Positions 1 to 7,502 of a stretch of DNA of 22,027 nucleotides are shown here, one piece after another (the first letter of the stretch is position 1; each line of letters starts with the position of its first letter). Location: NCBI GenBank assembly GCA_045606685.1, contig JAZUSJ010000069.1, forward strand, positions 1 through 22,027, read 5' to 3'. Made by a program: the position numbers and the translations under genes. Source of the stretch: SVQP01 sp045606685. Its GTDB lineage: Bacteria > Bacillota > Clostridia > Oscillospirales > CAG-272. The notes under the pieces are model-generated. The model saw only the letters and a list, made by a program, of their open reading frames with translations, did not search any database and was not told the origin of the DNA.

Positions 1-50
1 GGCTTCAGTGATATTCTATTCGCCATGAAAACTTGCGAAGCAAATACCAC

Positions 51-101
51 TCGCCAAAGGCGAATAACACTGCCAAAGGCAATATCACTCGCCACAGGCG
101 A
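51..101. repeat. Array of three short palindromes
   Basis: Three small inverted repeats follow each other at 18-20 bp spacing: TCGCC-AAA-GGCGA (51-63), TGCC-AAA-GGCA (71-81) and TCGCC-ACA-GGCGA (89-101). They are separated by similar AT-containing linkers (ATAACAC, ATATCAC). A looser TTCGC...GCGAA pair lies just before them (19-38). The arrangement resembles dispersed intergenic palindromic repeats of Clostridia genomes. Only this one copy is visible, so dispersal is an inference. The array lies downstream of the minus-strand membrane-protein gene and holds no convincing open reading frame. Confidence 0.7.
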
Positions 102-108
102 ATAGAAC

Positions 109-140
109 TGGGGAGATACTCCGCTTGGAGTATCTCCCCA
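109..140. repeat. Perfect 14-bp hairpin, possible transcript end
   Basis: TGGGGAGATACTCC (109-122) is the exact reverse complement of GGAGTATCTCCCCA (127-140), with loop GCTT. It sits 13 bp beyond the stop codon of the minus-strand membrane-protein gene, where a 3' stem-loop is expected. Neither strand has a proper T-tract after the stem, so it may protect or process the 3' end, or simply be part of the adjoining palindromic repeat element, rather than act as a classic intrinsic terminator. Confidence 0.65.
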
Positions 141-153
141 TCGGCTGCGCTTT

Positions 154-564
154 TCATAACAAAACGATACCCAGAATCACAAGCAGGATCCACAAAGGAA
201 GCAAAAGCAGCGCCACGATCGGCTGCATGGGAAACGTAAGCTTTTTGATATATGCAAGCTTGGGATTCTTTTGCTGATAAACAATATCAACCGATGAAGG
301 GAGATTTTCCTTTGCGCCGGGAACACCACCCGAAATGCGATATTCCTGCCCGTTCACACGGTAAACGTACACATAATCCAAATAAGATTTATAGAACCTG
401 CCCGCTTTTCCTCCGGCATAGTGATCTTTGTGCCGCGTTACGTTGTCAAGATACCCTTTGCACGTCCTGCACGTGCTTTTCCGAAAGCCGAAAGAAACAT
501 ATACCAAATACGCGTCAATCAGGAAAAACACAATACCGATCAGTATGACTACATATCCCCACAT
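154..564 (-). CDS. Small two-helix membrane protein, DUF3592-like
   Basis: This 136-residue protein has a hydrophobic helix at each end (about residues 4-27 and 112-136) and a soluble middle section. The middle contains VNGQEYRISGG and then VDIVYQQKNPKLAYI. That pattern (x-V-N-G-x-x-Y, then V-x-Y-x-x-x-N-P-x-x-A) is typical of DUF3592-type proteins of unknown function. A CxxC pair (CRTC, around residues 32-35) follows the first helix. The ATG at 562-564 is preceded by AGAAAGG at 8-bp spacing and by a promoter at 627-655, so the gene is probably a single transcription unit. The function is unknown. The family call rests on motif resemblance only. Confidence 0.65.
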   Translation of the reverse strand: MWGYVVILIGIVFFLIDAYLVYVSFGFRKSTCRTCKGYLDNVTRHKDHYAGGKAGRFYKSYLDYVYVYRVNGQEYRISGGVPGAKENLPSSVDIVYQQKNPKLAYIKKLTFPMQPIVALLLLPLWILLVILGIVLL

Positions 565-626
565 ACGACTTACCTTTCTACAGTGATCATTTGCATCCGA
601 TTAACAGATACATTCCTTCCGCATTC

Positions 627-655
627 ATTATAGCATACGTCAGCAAAAAAAGCAA
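627..655 (-). promoter_or_regulatory. Promoter of the small membrane-protein gene
   Basis: On the minus strand, TTGCTT (650-655) and a consensus TATAAT (627-632) are separated by 17 bp. Transcription would start about 55 bp before the ATG at 564. The -35 box matches consensus only partly. Confidence 0.6.
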
Positions 656-678
656 GCCTCCTTTTATGCACTTGCAAC

Positions 679-707
679 TTGACAAATGCAGTAAAATACT
701 GTATAAT
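679..707 (+). promoter_or_regulatory. Consensus sigma-70/SigA promoter of the nucleoside hydrolase gene
   Basis: TTGACA (679-684) and TATAAT (702-707) match consensus fully, with a 17-bp spacer. It lies about 30 bp ahead of the GGGAGG ribosome-binding site and faces away from the minus-strand promoter at 627-655. The 565-739 gap therefore holds two divergent promoters and nothing else that I can see. Confidence 0.8.
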
Positions 708-739
708 GAAAATAATAATTTTGACTTGGGAGGCTACTT

Positions 740-1687
740 ATGAACTCTGCATTCCAGCCCTTGGCTATCACAAAGAAAGCTGTCATTTTGGACACCGATA
801 TGGGGCCCGACTGCGACGACGTCGGCGCGCTTGTTACGCTGATCGATTACGCAAAGCAATATGGCTTTGACATTCTTGGCATTTGCAACTGCACTTCCAA
901 CCGCCCCGGCATGGGTGCGATCGATGCTGTTGCCCGCTACTGCGGCTACCCTGTCGAGAATCTCGGCCAGTGGGATCAGCCCGGCTTTATGGATGACGAA
1001 AGCTGCCACAAATATACCGATGAGATTGCACAGCGCTTCTCCGAAAAGTATGCAAGCGGCACACTTCACGTAGCTCCCTCGGTAGAATTCTACCGCAGAA
1101 CGCTTGCCAATGCGCCCGACGACGGTGTGGTGATCATCGTGATCGGTATGCTCAATACGCTCTCCGCGCTGCTTGATTCCGCGCCCGACGAGTTCTCTCC
1201 CCTTTCCGGCAAAGAGCTGATCAAGGCTAAGGTCAACGCGCTGGTTTCCATGGCTGCCATTCTGCCCGAAGGAAGAGAATGCAACGTTCTCAATGACTAC
1301 AAGGCTGCCGAGAACGTATTTACCAACTGGCCGACCGCCATGTACCTCTCCGATTTCCACATCGGCTGGCAGATCATTACGGGCTTTGACGCAGACAAGC
1401 CGCAGCCCGAAAACCCGCTCTATGAGTCCTACAGACTGTGGACCGATGGCAGATGCTGGAACAGCAGCTACGACCTGACCGCCGTGCAGTTTGCCGTGCT
1501 TGGCGAGGGCGAGTTCTATTCCCTGCTGGAGCCCTGCCGCCTGGAATTCTACGACGCCGGCACAGGCACACCCGACGCCACTCGCGCCATCCCCGACCCC
1601 GAGGGCCGCATCTACTTCATGAAAAAGATGGTCGACGACGCCACCATTGCGGCAAGTCTGAACGAGTTCTTGCATAAGTATCTGTAA
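740..1687 (+). CDS. Nucleoside hydrolase family protein (IUNH-like)
   Basis: The protein has 315 residues, the usual length for inosine/uridine-preferring nucleoside hydrolases, which cleave the N-glycosidic bond of ribonucleosides for base salvage in the cytosol. The N-terminal calcium-binding signature is present as ILDTDMGPDCDD (D18, D20, D26, D27). It is two residues longer than the classical DxDxGxDD spacing, as in the DTDxGxDxDD subfamily. A late aspartate in SYDLTAV (D245) fits the C-terminal metal ligand. No signal peptide is seen. The start is fixed by GGGAGG seven to eight bases upstream of the ATG. The gene is monocistronic, between its own promoter and a terminator. Substrate specificity cannot be read from the sequence, and divergent members may act on other ribosides. 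Confidence 0.85.
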   Translation: MNSAFQPLAITKKAVILDTDMGPDCDDVGALVTLIDYAKQYGFDILGICNCTSNRPGMGAIDAVARYCGYPVENLGQWDQPGFMDDESCHKYTDEIAQRFSEKYASGTLHVAPSVEFYRRTLANAPDDGVVIIVIGMLNTLSALLDSAPDEFSPLSGKELIKAKVNALVSMAAILPEGRECNVLNDYKAAENVFTNWPTAMYLSDFHIGWQIITGFDADKPQPENPLYESYRLWTDGRCWNSSYDLTAVQFAVLGEGEFYSLLEPCRLEFYDAGTGTPDATRAIPDPEGRIYFMKKMVDDATIAASLNEFLHKYL

Positions 1688-1713
1688 AAACAGAAAAAAA
1701 CCGAATCACGCAA

Positions 1714-1750
1714 CAGGGGCTGCAAAAACGCAGCCCCTGCTCTTTTTTAT
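1714..1750 (+). terminator. Intrinsic terminator after the nucleoside hydrolase
   Basis: CAGGGGCTGC (1714-1723) pairs perfectly with GCAGCCCCTG (1730-1739) around the loop AAAAAC, followed by CTCTTTTTT. It serves the plus-strand gene. On the minus strand a T-run (complement of 1694-1700) follows only after about 12 bases, so it may also end the glycogen operon, less canonically. I see no other terminator for that operon. Confidence 0.85.
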
Positions 1751-1766
1751 CCTTGATTTCCGAATT

Positions 1767-3047
1767 TCAGCTCAGTCCGATCAGTGCGTCGTTGAGTGCT
1801 TGCTTGATGCCGTACGCAAAAGCAGCATCACCGATACACAGCACCGTGGTATCCGAATCGGTATAGCAAAGCATCTGTCTTGCCGCCTTTTTGACGGTGG
1901 CACATTGCTTGACGGAAAGGCTTTCGTACTGCGTGGGCAATTTGCCCATCTCGCCAACCCACAGCACCTCCTGCACGGCAAAGCCGCTCTCTGCGCCAAA
2001 CTCCTTATCAAACGCTGCAAACAGCTTTTCATGCGCCTCTTGCACGCACAGCACCACGCGGCCGCCAAAGCTGTTCTGCTTTTCGTGCAGCGCACAAAGC
2101 AGCGCGCGCACATCCTCGGTTGAGCTTGCCATGCTGACGATCACACCGGGACGCACAGTCAGCACGTCAAAGCACAGGGACACCTCAGCCTTTTGCAAGC
2201 CCGCTGCAATGGCTGCCCCGGGCAAACGCACACCGTCACGGCGCAGCGCATAACAAGCCTCAATGGCCGCCAGTGCCGCCTCAAACTGCACGCTATACGA
2301 GGAATGCAGCAGATACGGTCCTTTGCCTCGATAGGTAAACACCGTACGCGCCAATGAGCTTTCACTCACCGCAGCCTCGCTCTTGGCAGGCACAGTCAAT
2401 CGGCTGCCCGCTGCCGCGCAGGCCTGAGACAGCAGATTATACACCTCGCCGCCCGTAAAGCCCGTGATCACCTCGCGCGTTCCGCGATGAATGGCCTGAC
2501 AGGCTTGGACTGCTTGCTTTTTGGCCTGAGCCGTATCCTTGGTGCCAAAGCCGCACGGCATGACCAACGTGTAGGGTGCGGCTGCTTGCATGGGATCGCT
2601 TGCATGCTCCCATGATGCTTCAAAAATGATCACGTCACAGCCATGACAGCAAAACGCCATCAGCGCAAGGGCGCACAGCTTTTGCTCGCTGTCAAAGGTG
2701 GGGATCTCACTCTCTCCCCTCTCCTTACCAAGCCTGTGGATGCCCTGCATAATCTGCTCGGTCAGCTCACACACCAGCTTGTGCGAGATCATCTCACCGT
2801 CAAGACGTATGCGGCTGCGCAAGCCGTCTGTCGCTTGTTTTGTCATTCTGCCCACGCGGTAACCCGCTGCGAGCAAAATGCTCTCTATATATGCTGCACG
2901 GCATGAGCCGCTGACGTTATCGCACACGCAGATCTTACGGATCCCCGTATGAATGCGTCCCAGTTGCATGCACAGCGAGAAAAACTGCTCTTGCGTCGCG
3001 GCCTTTTCGGCCTCCTGCAAATATCGTTGTGCTCGCACAAAGGTCAT
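1767..3047 (-). CDS. FolC/Mur-ligase-like protein with eroded catalytic motifs (putative pseudoenzyme)
   Basis: The 426-residue product aligns by eye along its whole length with folylpolyglutamate synthase. YIESILLAAGYRVGRMT (53-69) is followed by RIRLDGEMIS (79-88), as in the FolC P-loop and SPH region. CDVIIFEASWEHASDP matches the family's D-V-x-x-x-E-x-G-L-G-G-R-x-D-A-T-N stretch, and the late ALAAIEA/AIAAGLQKAE segment matches the segment before WPGR. Yet the ATP P-loop GTNGKGS reads DNVSGSC (43-49), SPH reads KQA, GLGGRxDATN reads SWEHASDPM, WPGR reads CFDV, and DGAHN reads SMASS. The fold is therefore probably retained without ligase activity. Its ATG overlaps the GH13 stop (ATGA), with GGAGGG eight bases upstream, so it is translationally coupled and is the last gene of the glycogen operon. 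The frame is intact, which argues against a decaying pseudogene. Function is unknown. Confidence 0.75.
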   Translation of the reverse strand: MTFVRAQRYLQEAEKAATQEQFFSLCMQLGRIHTGIRKICVCDNVSGSCRAAYIESILLAAGYRVGRMTKQATDGLRSRIRLDGEMISHKLVCELTEQIMQGIHRLGKERGESEIPTFDSEQKLCALALMAFCCHGCDVIIFEASWEHASDPMQAAAPYTLVMPCGFGTKDTAQAKKQAVQACQAIHRGTREVITGFTGGEVYNLLSQACAAAGSRLTVPAKSEAAVSESSLARTVFTYRGKGPYLLHSSYSVQFEAALAAIEACYALRRDGVRLPGAAIAAGLQKAEVSLCFDVLTVRPGVIVSMASSTEDVRALLCALHEKQNSFGGRVVLCVQEAHEKLFAAFDKEFGAESGFAVQEVLWVGEMGKLPTQYESLSVKQCATVKKAARQMLCYTDSDTTVLCIGDAAFAYGIKQALNDALIGLS

Positions 3048-4954
3048 ATGCTCTGCCCTCCGATCCGCTCCAAGATCAGCACACTGTCCGGCTCTATGCA
3101 GATATTACCGCTGCTCTGTGTGCCGCAAAGCAGATCTGCAAACCTGCCGCTTATCGGCAGCGTGATCGGTTTCTCGTGACGGCTGGCCGCCACCACGATC
3201 TCCCTATCCCCTGCCCGTCTTGCAAACGCAATACAGGATTCATCATGATACAAGGCTTCAAATGCACCGCCATCCAGCGCAGGATGCTGCGCGCGCAGCT
3301 GCCCCAGCTTCTGATAAAAGGCCAGAAGATCCGCGCGGACGGGATCACCCATCTCATGCCACGGCATGGGCATACGGCAGAAGGGATCGTGCGCACCCTC
3401 CAGCCCCAGCTCGTCGCCGTAATACAGCGAAGGAATGCCAAACACGGTATATTGCAGCGCAGCTGCAATCTTGACAAGCCCTATCGCCTTTGCTCTTTTT
3501 TCGGGACTCAGGCGATACGCGGCAAGCTGCTCGTTGGTCTTATCCAGATCCTCCTCGGTGCTGCCCGCCATGGTCAGGATGCGCTCGGTATCGTGCGTCC
3601 CCACCAGATTCATCAGCGAATGGCATACCTCTTCGGGATAGGAGGAATACAGCTCGGTCAGCACGTGGTAAAGCCCCTCGGCATCACGGTATCGGACAAA
3701 ATCCAATATGCCGTTGCGCACGGGATAATTCATCACACTGTCCAGCTGCTTACCCGAAAGATATCTGCGGCGCTTGGAATACGCGATCTTATCGGCAGCG
3801 TTTTCCCACACCTCACCGATGACCACGCACTCACCCTTGCTTTCCTCCTTGACCGCCTCGCGGAATTCATCCAGAAACTCGTCCGAAAGCTCGTCTGCCA
3901 CGTCAAGTCTCCAGCCACCAATGCCCATTTTCACGTATTTGCGTGCAATTCCCTGCTTGCCTGTGAAATATTTACGGCAAACTTCATTGGAATGATTGAG
4001 TCTTGGCAAAATGGGAATGCCCCACCAGCACTCATACTGATCGGGATAGGATTTGAAATCATACCATCCTGCATACCGGGAATCGGGTGACTGATATGCC
4101 CCCTGCTCCTCATATTTTCCGTAGCGGTTGAAATAGCGGCTGTCATCCCCCGTATGATTGAACACACCGTCAAGAATGATGCGCATTCCCTTTTCTCTCG
4201 CCTTTGCCAAGAGGTGCGTAAAAGCGGCCTCACCGCCAAACGCGGGATCGATCTGCTCATAATCACCCGTATCGTACTTATGATTGGAATACGCCTTGAA
4301 CACGGGGCTCAGATAGATCACGCTGACACCCAATGACGCAAGATAATCCAGCTTTTCGGCCACACCCCAGAGGTTGCCGCCAAAAAAGACGTTATTGGAT
4401 ACGGGCGCACCGGGATAGGGCGCATATTGCGGAACACCGTTTTCCCAATCGGGATCGATCTTCGCATCGTCACGCGTGCCAACCGGCCCTTGACCGCGGC
4501 AAAAGCGGTCCACGAATATATGATACATCACGCCCTTTCCAAACCAAGTCGGGGTGTGATAGGTATTTTCAAAAATCAAAAGGCGGAATCTTGCTCCCGA
4601 GCTGCGCGACAGAAAAAAGTCCACGTTGTTGATGCTCTCGGTAAACATGGTGTCAAAGCCCTTTAAGAACAAGAATTCATAATAATAAAGGCCGCTCTGC
4701 CCCCGGCAGCACAGCTTTTTGGTATCCAGCTGACAGCTGTATACGGTATCGGTGTCGTTTTGCGTGTATACGACCATGGGGAAGTCAGCATCCCCGCAGC
4801 CATCGCGATTTCCTCTGAGTACAACGCCCTGCGCGCCCAGCGCATGCGGTACCTCCACAAACACTTCAAGGACGTCCCCATACGCAAAAGCACTTTTGCG
4901 CGTAACGTCCTCGCCATTGCAATATTTATGAATTCTGACACCGTTTGATTGCAT
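3044..4954 (-). CDS. Cytoplasmic GH13 alpha-glucosidase (cyclomaltodextrinase/neopullulanase-like)
   Basis: This is a 636-residue glycoside hydrolase of family 13. An N-terminal beta-domain (about 1-135) resembles the accessory domain of maltodextrin-cleaving enzymes. The (beta/alpha)8 barrel that follows shows the four conserved regions: DGVFNH, GWRLDVADE (nucleophile D351), VVIGEVWE (acid/base E381) and GTHDTER (D455). No signal peptide is present, so it should act inside the cell, hydrolysing linear or cyclic maltodextrins and limit dextrins left by GlgP. I chose the ATG at 4952-4954 because GGAGG lies five bases upstream; an in-frame TTG four codons earlier overlaps that site. It follows glgP by 69 bp and overlaps the FolC-like gene by four bases. 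Exact specificity (alpha-1,4 versus alpha-1,6) is not decidable here. Confidence 0.9.
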   Translation of the reverse strand: MQSNGVRIHKYCNGEDVTRKSAFAYGDVLEVFVEVPHALGAQGVVLRGNRDGCGDADFPMVVYTQNDTDTVYSCQLDTKKLCCRGQSGLYYYEFLFLKGFDTMFTESINNVDFFLSRSSGARFRLLIFENTYHTPTWFGKGVMYHIFVDRFCRGQGPVGTRDDAKIDPDWENGVPQYAPYPGAPVSNNVFFGGNLWGVAEKLDYLASLGVSVIYLSPVFKAYSNHKYDTGDYEQIDPAFGGEAAFTHLLAKAREKGMRIILDGVFNHTGDDSRYFNRYGKYEEQGAYQSPDSRYAGWYDFKSYPDQYECWWGIPILPRLNHSNEVCRKYFTGKQGIARKYVKMGIGGWRLDVADELSDEFLDEFREAVKEESKGECVVIGEVWENAADKIAYSKRRRYLSGKQLDSVMNYPVRNGILDFVRYRDAEGLYHVLTELYSSYPEEVCHSLMNLVGTHDTERILTMAGSTEEDLDKTNEQLAAYRLSPEKRAKAIGLVKIAAALQYTVFGIPSLYYGDELGLEGAHDPFCRMPMPWHEMGDPVRADLLAFYQKLGQLRAQHPALDGGAFEALYHDESCIAFARRAGDREIVVAASRHEKPITLPISGRFADLLCGTQSSGNICIEPDSVLILERIGGQSI

Positions 4955-4976
4955 AATTGCCTCCAAAAAACTTCAT

Positions 4977-5006
4977 CGGGGCTGTCGTTTTTGGGCGACA
5001 GCCCCG
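4977..5006. terminator. 11-bp hairpin between glgP and the GH13 gene, possible leaky terminator
   Basis: CGGGGCTGTCG (4977-4987) pairs perfectly with CGACAGCCCCG (4996-5006), loop of eight. On the minus strand the stem is followed by ATGAAG and then six T residues, so the T-tract is displaced by six bases. This would be a weak intrinsic terminator, or a 3' stabiliser for the glgP mRNA. Either would lower expression of the two downstream genes relative to glgP. The GH13 ribosome-binding site begins directly after the T-tract. Confidence 0.55.
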
Positions 5007-5023
5007 CGTTTGACAAAATAGGA

Positions 5024-7450
5024 TTACTTCAAGGGCTCGATATGCCAGATCTTCTCGGCATATTCACGGATCGAGCGGTCTGCTGCGAAATAGCCGCAGG
5101 CTGCGGTATTGAGCAACGAACGTCTGGACCACTCGGTGCGGTTCGCATAATCGCGCACTGCCTGCTGATGCGTCAGGCGGTAGGACTCAAAGTCTGCCAG
5201 ACACATGAAGGGATCGGCAATGCCCTGGCCCGAGAGCAGATAGGTTGCGATATCCGCAAAGGATTCACCCGCAAAGCCGACGGACAGGAAATTGATGATG
5301 CGCTCCAGACGCTTGTTATTGGCATAGAACTCTGCAGAGCGGTAGCCGCGCAGCCACAGCTGCTCAACCTCAGCTGCTGTCAGGCCGAAGATATACATAT
5401 TCTCCTCGCCCACAGCGCCCAGCATCTCGATATTGGCACCGTCCAGCGTACCAATGGTCAAAGCACCGTTGATCATCAGCTTCATGCAGCCTGTGCCGCT
5501 GGCTTCCTTACCTGCCAGCGAGATCTGCTCACTGATATCTGCCGAGGGGATCAGGATCTCGGCCGTGCTGACATCATAGTTCTCAAGGAACACCACATTG
5601 AGCTTCTGCTTGATCTTGGGATTCTTATCAATATCCTTGCTGATCATGCAAAGCAGCTGGATGATGCGCTTTGCCATCTGATATCCCGGAGCAGCCTTCG
5701 CGCCAAAGATATAGGTCTGAGGCGTCATATCCAGATCGGGATTCTCACGCAGATCCAGATAAAGGCCGATGATGTTGAGTGCGTTGAGCAGCTGACGCTT
5801 ATACTCGTGCAGTCTCTTGATCTGTACGTCGTAAATGCTGTGCGTATCCAGCTTCTGACCGGTCTTACGGTACAGGTGCTGCGCAAATGCGACCTTATTG
5901 GCATGCTTGATATCACGCACACGCTGCACCACTGCTGCGTCATCCGCAAACTTGGCAAATTCCGCCAGCTCCTCGGGATTGTGACGGTAGCCCGTACCGA
6001 TGCACTCATCCAACAACCCTGCAAGCTGCGGGTTGGAATAGCACAGCCAGCGGCGGTGTGCAATGCCGTTGGTCACGTTCAGGAATCTTTCGGGATACAT
6101 CTTGTAGAAATCCTTGAATACCGACTCTGTCAGAATCTTCGAGTGCAGCTTGGATACACCGTTGATGCTATGGCTGCCGATCACGCAAAGATTGGCCATT
6201 CTGACCTGTCCGTAGCCCACGATGCTCATCTTGGAAATGCGCTGCCAGTTGCCCGGGAATACGTCCCATGCCTCGCGGCAGAAGCGCTCGCTGATCTCCT
6301 TGATGATCGCATAAATTCTGGGCAGCTTGAGACGGAACAGATCCTCGTTCCAGGTTTCCAGCGCCTCGGGCATGACTGTGTGGTTGGTATAAGAGCAGAT
6401 CTTCTTGACCATATCCCACGCCATATCCCAAGGATAGAAGTACTCGTCTATCAGAATACGCATCAGCTCGGGAATACAGAGTGCGGGATGGGTATCGTTG
6501 ATATGAATGGCAACCTTATCGGGCAGGTTGGCAAGCGTGCCGTATACTGCCATATGGTCACGGATAATGCTCTGGCAGGACGCAGACACCAAAAAATATT
6601 GCTGCGTCAGGCGGAGCAGCTTACCCTCGGTGTGGTTATCCGAAGGATACAGCACCTTGGAAATGGTCTCTGCCTGCGTGTTTTCCTGCATGGCTCTTGC
6701 GTACTGTCCTTGGGTGAACAGTCCCATGTTGAAATTCTTGACATCACGTGCGCGCCAGAGTCTGAGCTGGCTGACGGCGGAGCTGTCCGCACCCGACATC
6801 ATCATGTCGTAGGGTACAGCCTCAACCTCCTCAGCATTTTCGTAAACGACCTCCATGCGGCCTTCCTTCCAAAGCTCTCTGACGTGACCGCCAAAGCGCA
6901 CGTGGAAGGTTCTGTCGGTTCTGGGGACAAGCCATACCTCACCGCCGGGCAGCCAAACGTCGGGCAATTCCACCTGGATACCGTCCACGATCATCTGCTT
7001 GAACAAGCCGTATTCATAGCAGATCGAAAAACCGGTTGCGGGATAATCCAGCGAGGAAAGAGAGTCCATAAAGCACGCGGCAAGTCTTCCAAGACCGCCG
7101 TTGCCAAGTCCGGCATCCGGCTCACAGGAATAAAGGTCGTCCAAAGCAAAGCCAAGCTCGCCAAGCGCCTTGCCGTATTCCTTGTCAAGTCCCAGGTTAT
7201 GCAGATTGGTCTTGAGCGATCTGCCAAGCAGAAATTCCATGCACATATAGTACACGCGCTTCGAGCCCTGTCTGTTTACCTGCTTTTTGAATTCGCCTCT
7301 CTTTTCGGTCAGAATATCTCTGACTGTCATGGCGGTTGCCTTATACATTTGTTCGGTGGTTGCTTCAGCGGGAGTGCAACCGAAATAGCGGGAAAGCTTG
7401 ATGGTCAGATCATCTCTGATCTTAGCCGCTGAGGGTCTGTAGTCTATCAT
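5024..7450 (-). CDS. glgP: Glycogen/alpha-glucan phosphorylase
   Basis: The 808-residue length is typical of GT35 phosphorylases, which use phosphate to release glucose-1-phosphate from glycogen ends with pyridoxal phosphate as cofactor. Visible signatures are EFLLGRSL, DAGLGNGGLGRLAACFMDS near the N-terminus, the mid-protein AIHINDTHPAL and TNHTVMPEALE, and the PLP site EASGTGCMKLMINGAL, with the Schiff-base lysine at K657. The usual Asn of GTGNMK is Cys here. The ATG at 7448-7450 has AAAGGA 11 bases upstream, a rather wide spacing. That AGGA sits in the loop of a small AAGAA/TTCTT hairpin, which could modulate translation. The gene is 52 bp downstream of glgA, in the same order as the Bacillus glgBCDAP operon. 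Confidence 0.95.
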   Translation of the reverse strand: MIDYRPSAAKIRDDLTIKLSRYFGCTPAEATTEQMYKATAMTVRDILTEKRGEFKKQVNRQGSKRVYYMCMEFLLGRSLKTNLHNLGLDKEYGKALGELGFALDDLYSCEPDAGLGNGGLGRLAACFMDSLSSLDYPATGFSICYEYGLFKQMIVDGIQVELPDVWLPGGEVWLVPRTDRTFHVRFGGHVRELWKEGRMEVVYENAEEVEAVPYDMMMSGADSSAVSQLRLWRARDVKNFNMGLFTQGQYARAMQENTQAETISKVLYPSDNHTEGKLLRLTQQYFLVSASCQSIIRDHMAVYGTLANLPDKVAIHINDTHPALCIPELMRILIDEYFYPWDMAWDMVKKICSYTNHTVMPEALETWNEDLFRLKLPRIYAIIKEISERFCREAWDVFPGNWQRISKMSIVGYGQVRMANLCVIGSHSINGVSKLHSKILTESVFKDFYKMYPERFLNVTNGIAHRRWLCYSNPQLAGLLDECIGTGYRHNPEELAEFAKFADDAAVVQRVRDIKHANKVAFAQHLYRKTGQKLDTHSIYDVQIKRLHEYKRQLLNALNIIGLYLDLRENPDLDMTPQTYIFGAKAAPGYQMAKRIIQLLCMISKDIDKNPKIKQKLNVVFLENYDVSTAEILIPSADISEQISLAGKEASGTGCMKLMINGALTIGTLDGANIEMLGAVGEENMYIFGLTAAEVEQLWLRGYRSAEFYANNKRLERIINFLSVGFAGESFADIATYLLSGQGIADPFMCLADFESYRLTHQQAVRDYANRTEWSRRSLLNTAACGYFAADRSIREYAEKIWHIEPLK

Positions 7451-7502
7451 TGGTAGAAGAATCCTTTCTTAGGGTATAAATCGTAGGTTTTGGAACAGAG
7501 AA

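Noticed and set aside
51..101. CRISPR array
   Set aside because: The units are 11-13 bp palindromes with near-identical short linkers, with no 24-37 bp repeats, no unique spacers and no cas genes in the window.
1767..3047. Functional folylpolyglutamate synthase (folC)
   Set aside because: The ATP-binding loop and the other catalytic motifs are missing, so annotation as an active FolC would be misleading.
3044..4966. TTG at 4966 as start of the GH13 gene
   Set aside because: The TTG overlaps the GGAGG ribosome-binding site that correctly serves the ATG at 4954.
4949..7432. Long plus-strand open frame of 827 codons opposite glgP
   Set aside because: It is the antisense shadow of glgP, which has clear phosphorylase motifs on the minus strand. 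The plus-strand product has no recognisable domain and is a by-product of codon bias. The same holds for long antisense frames over the other glg genes, ricT, the GldG-like gene and the nucleoside hydrolase.
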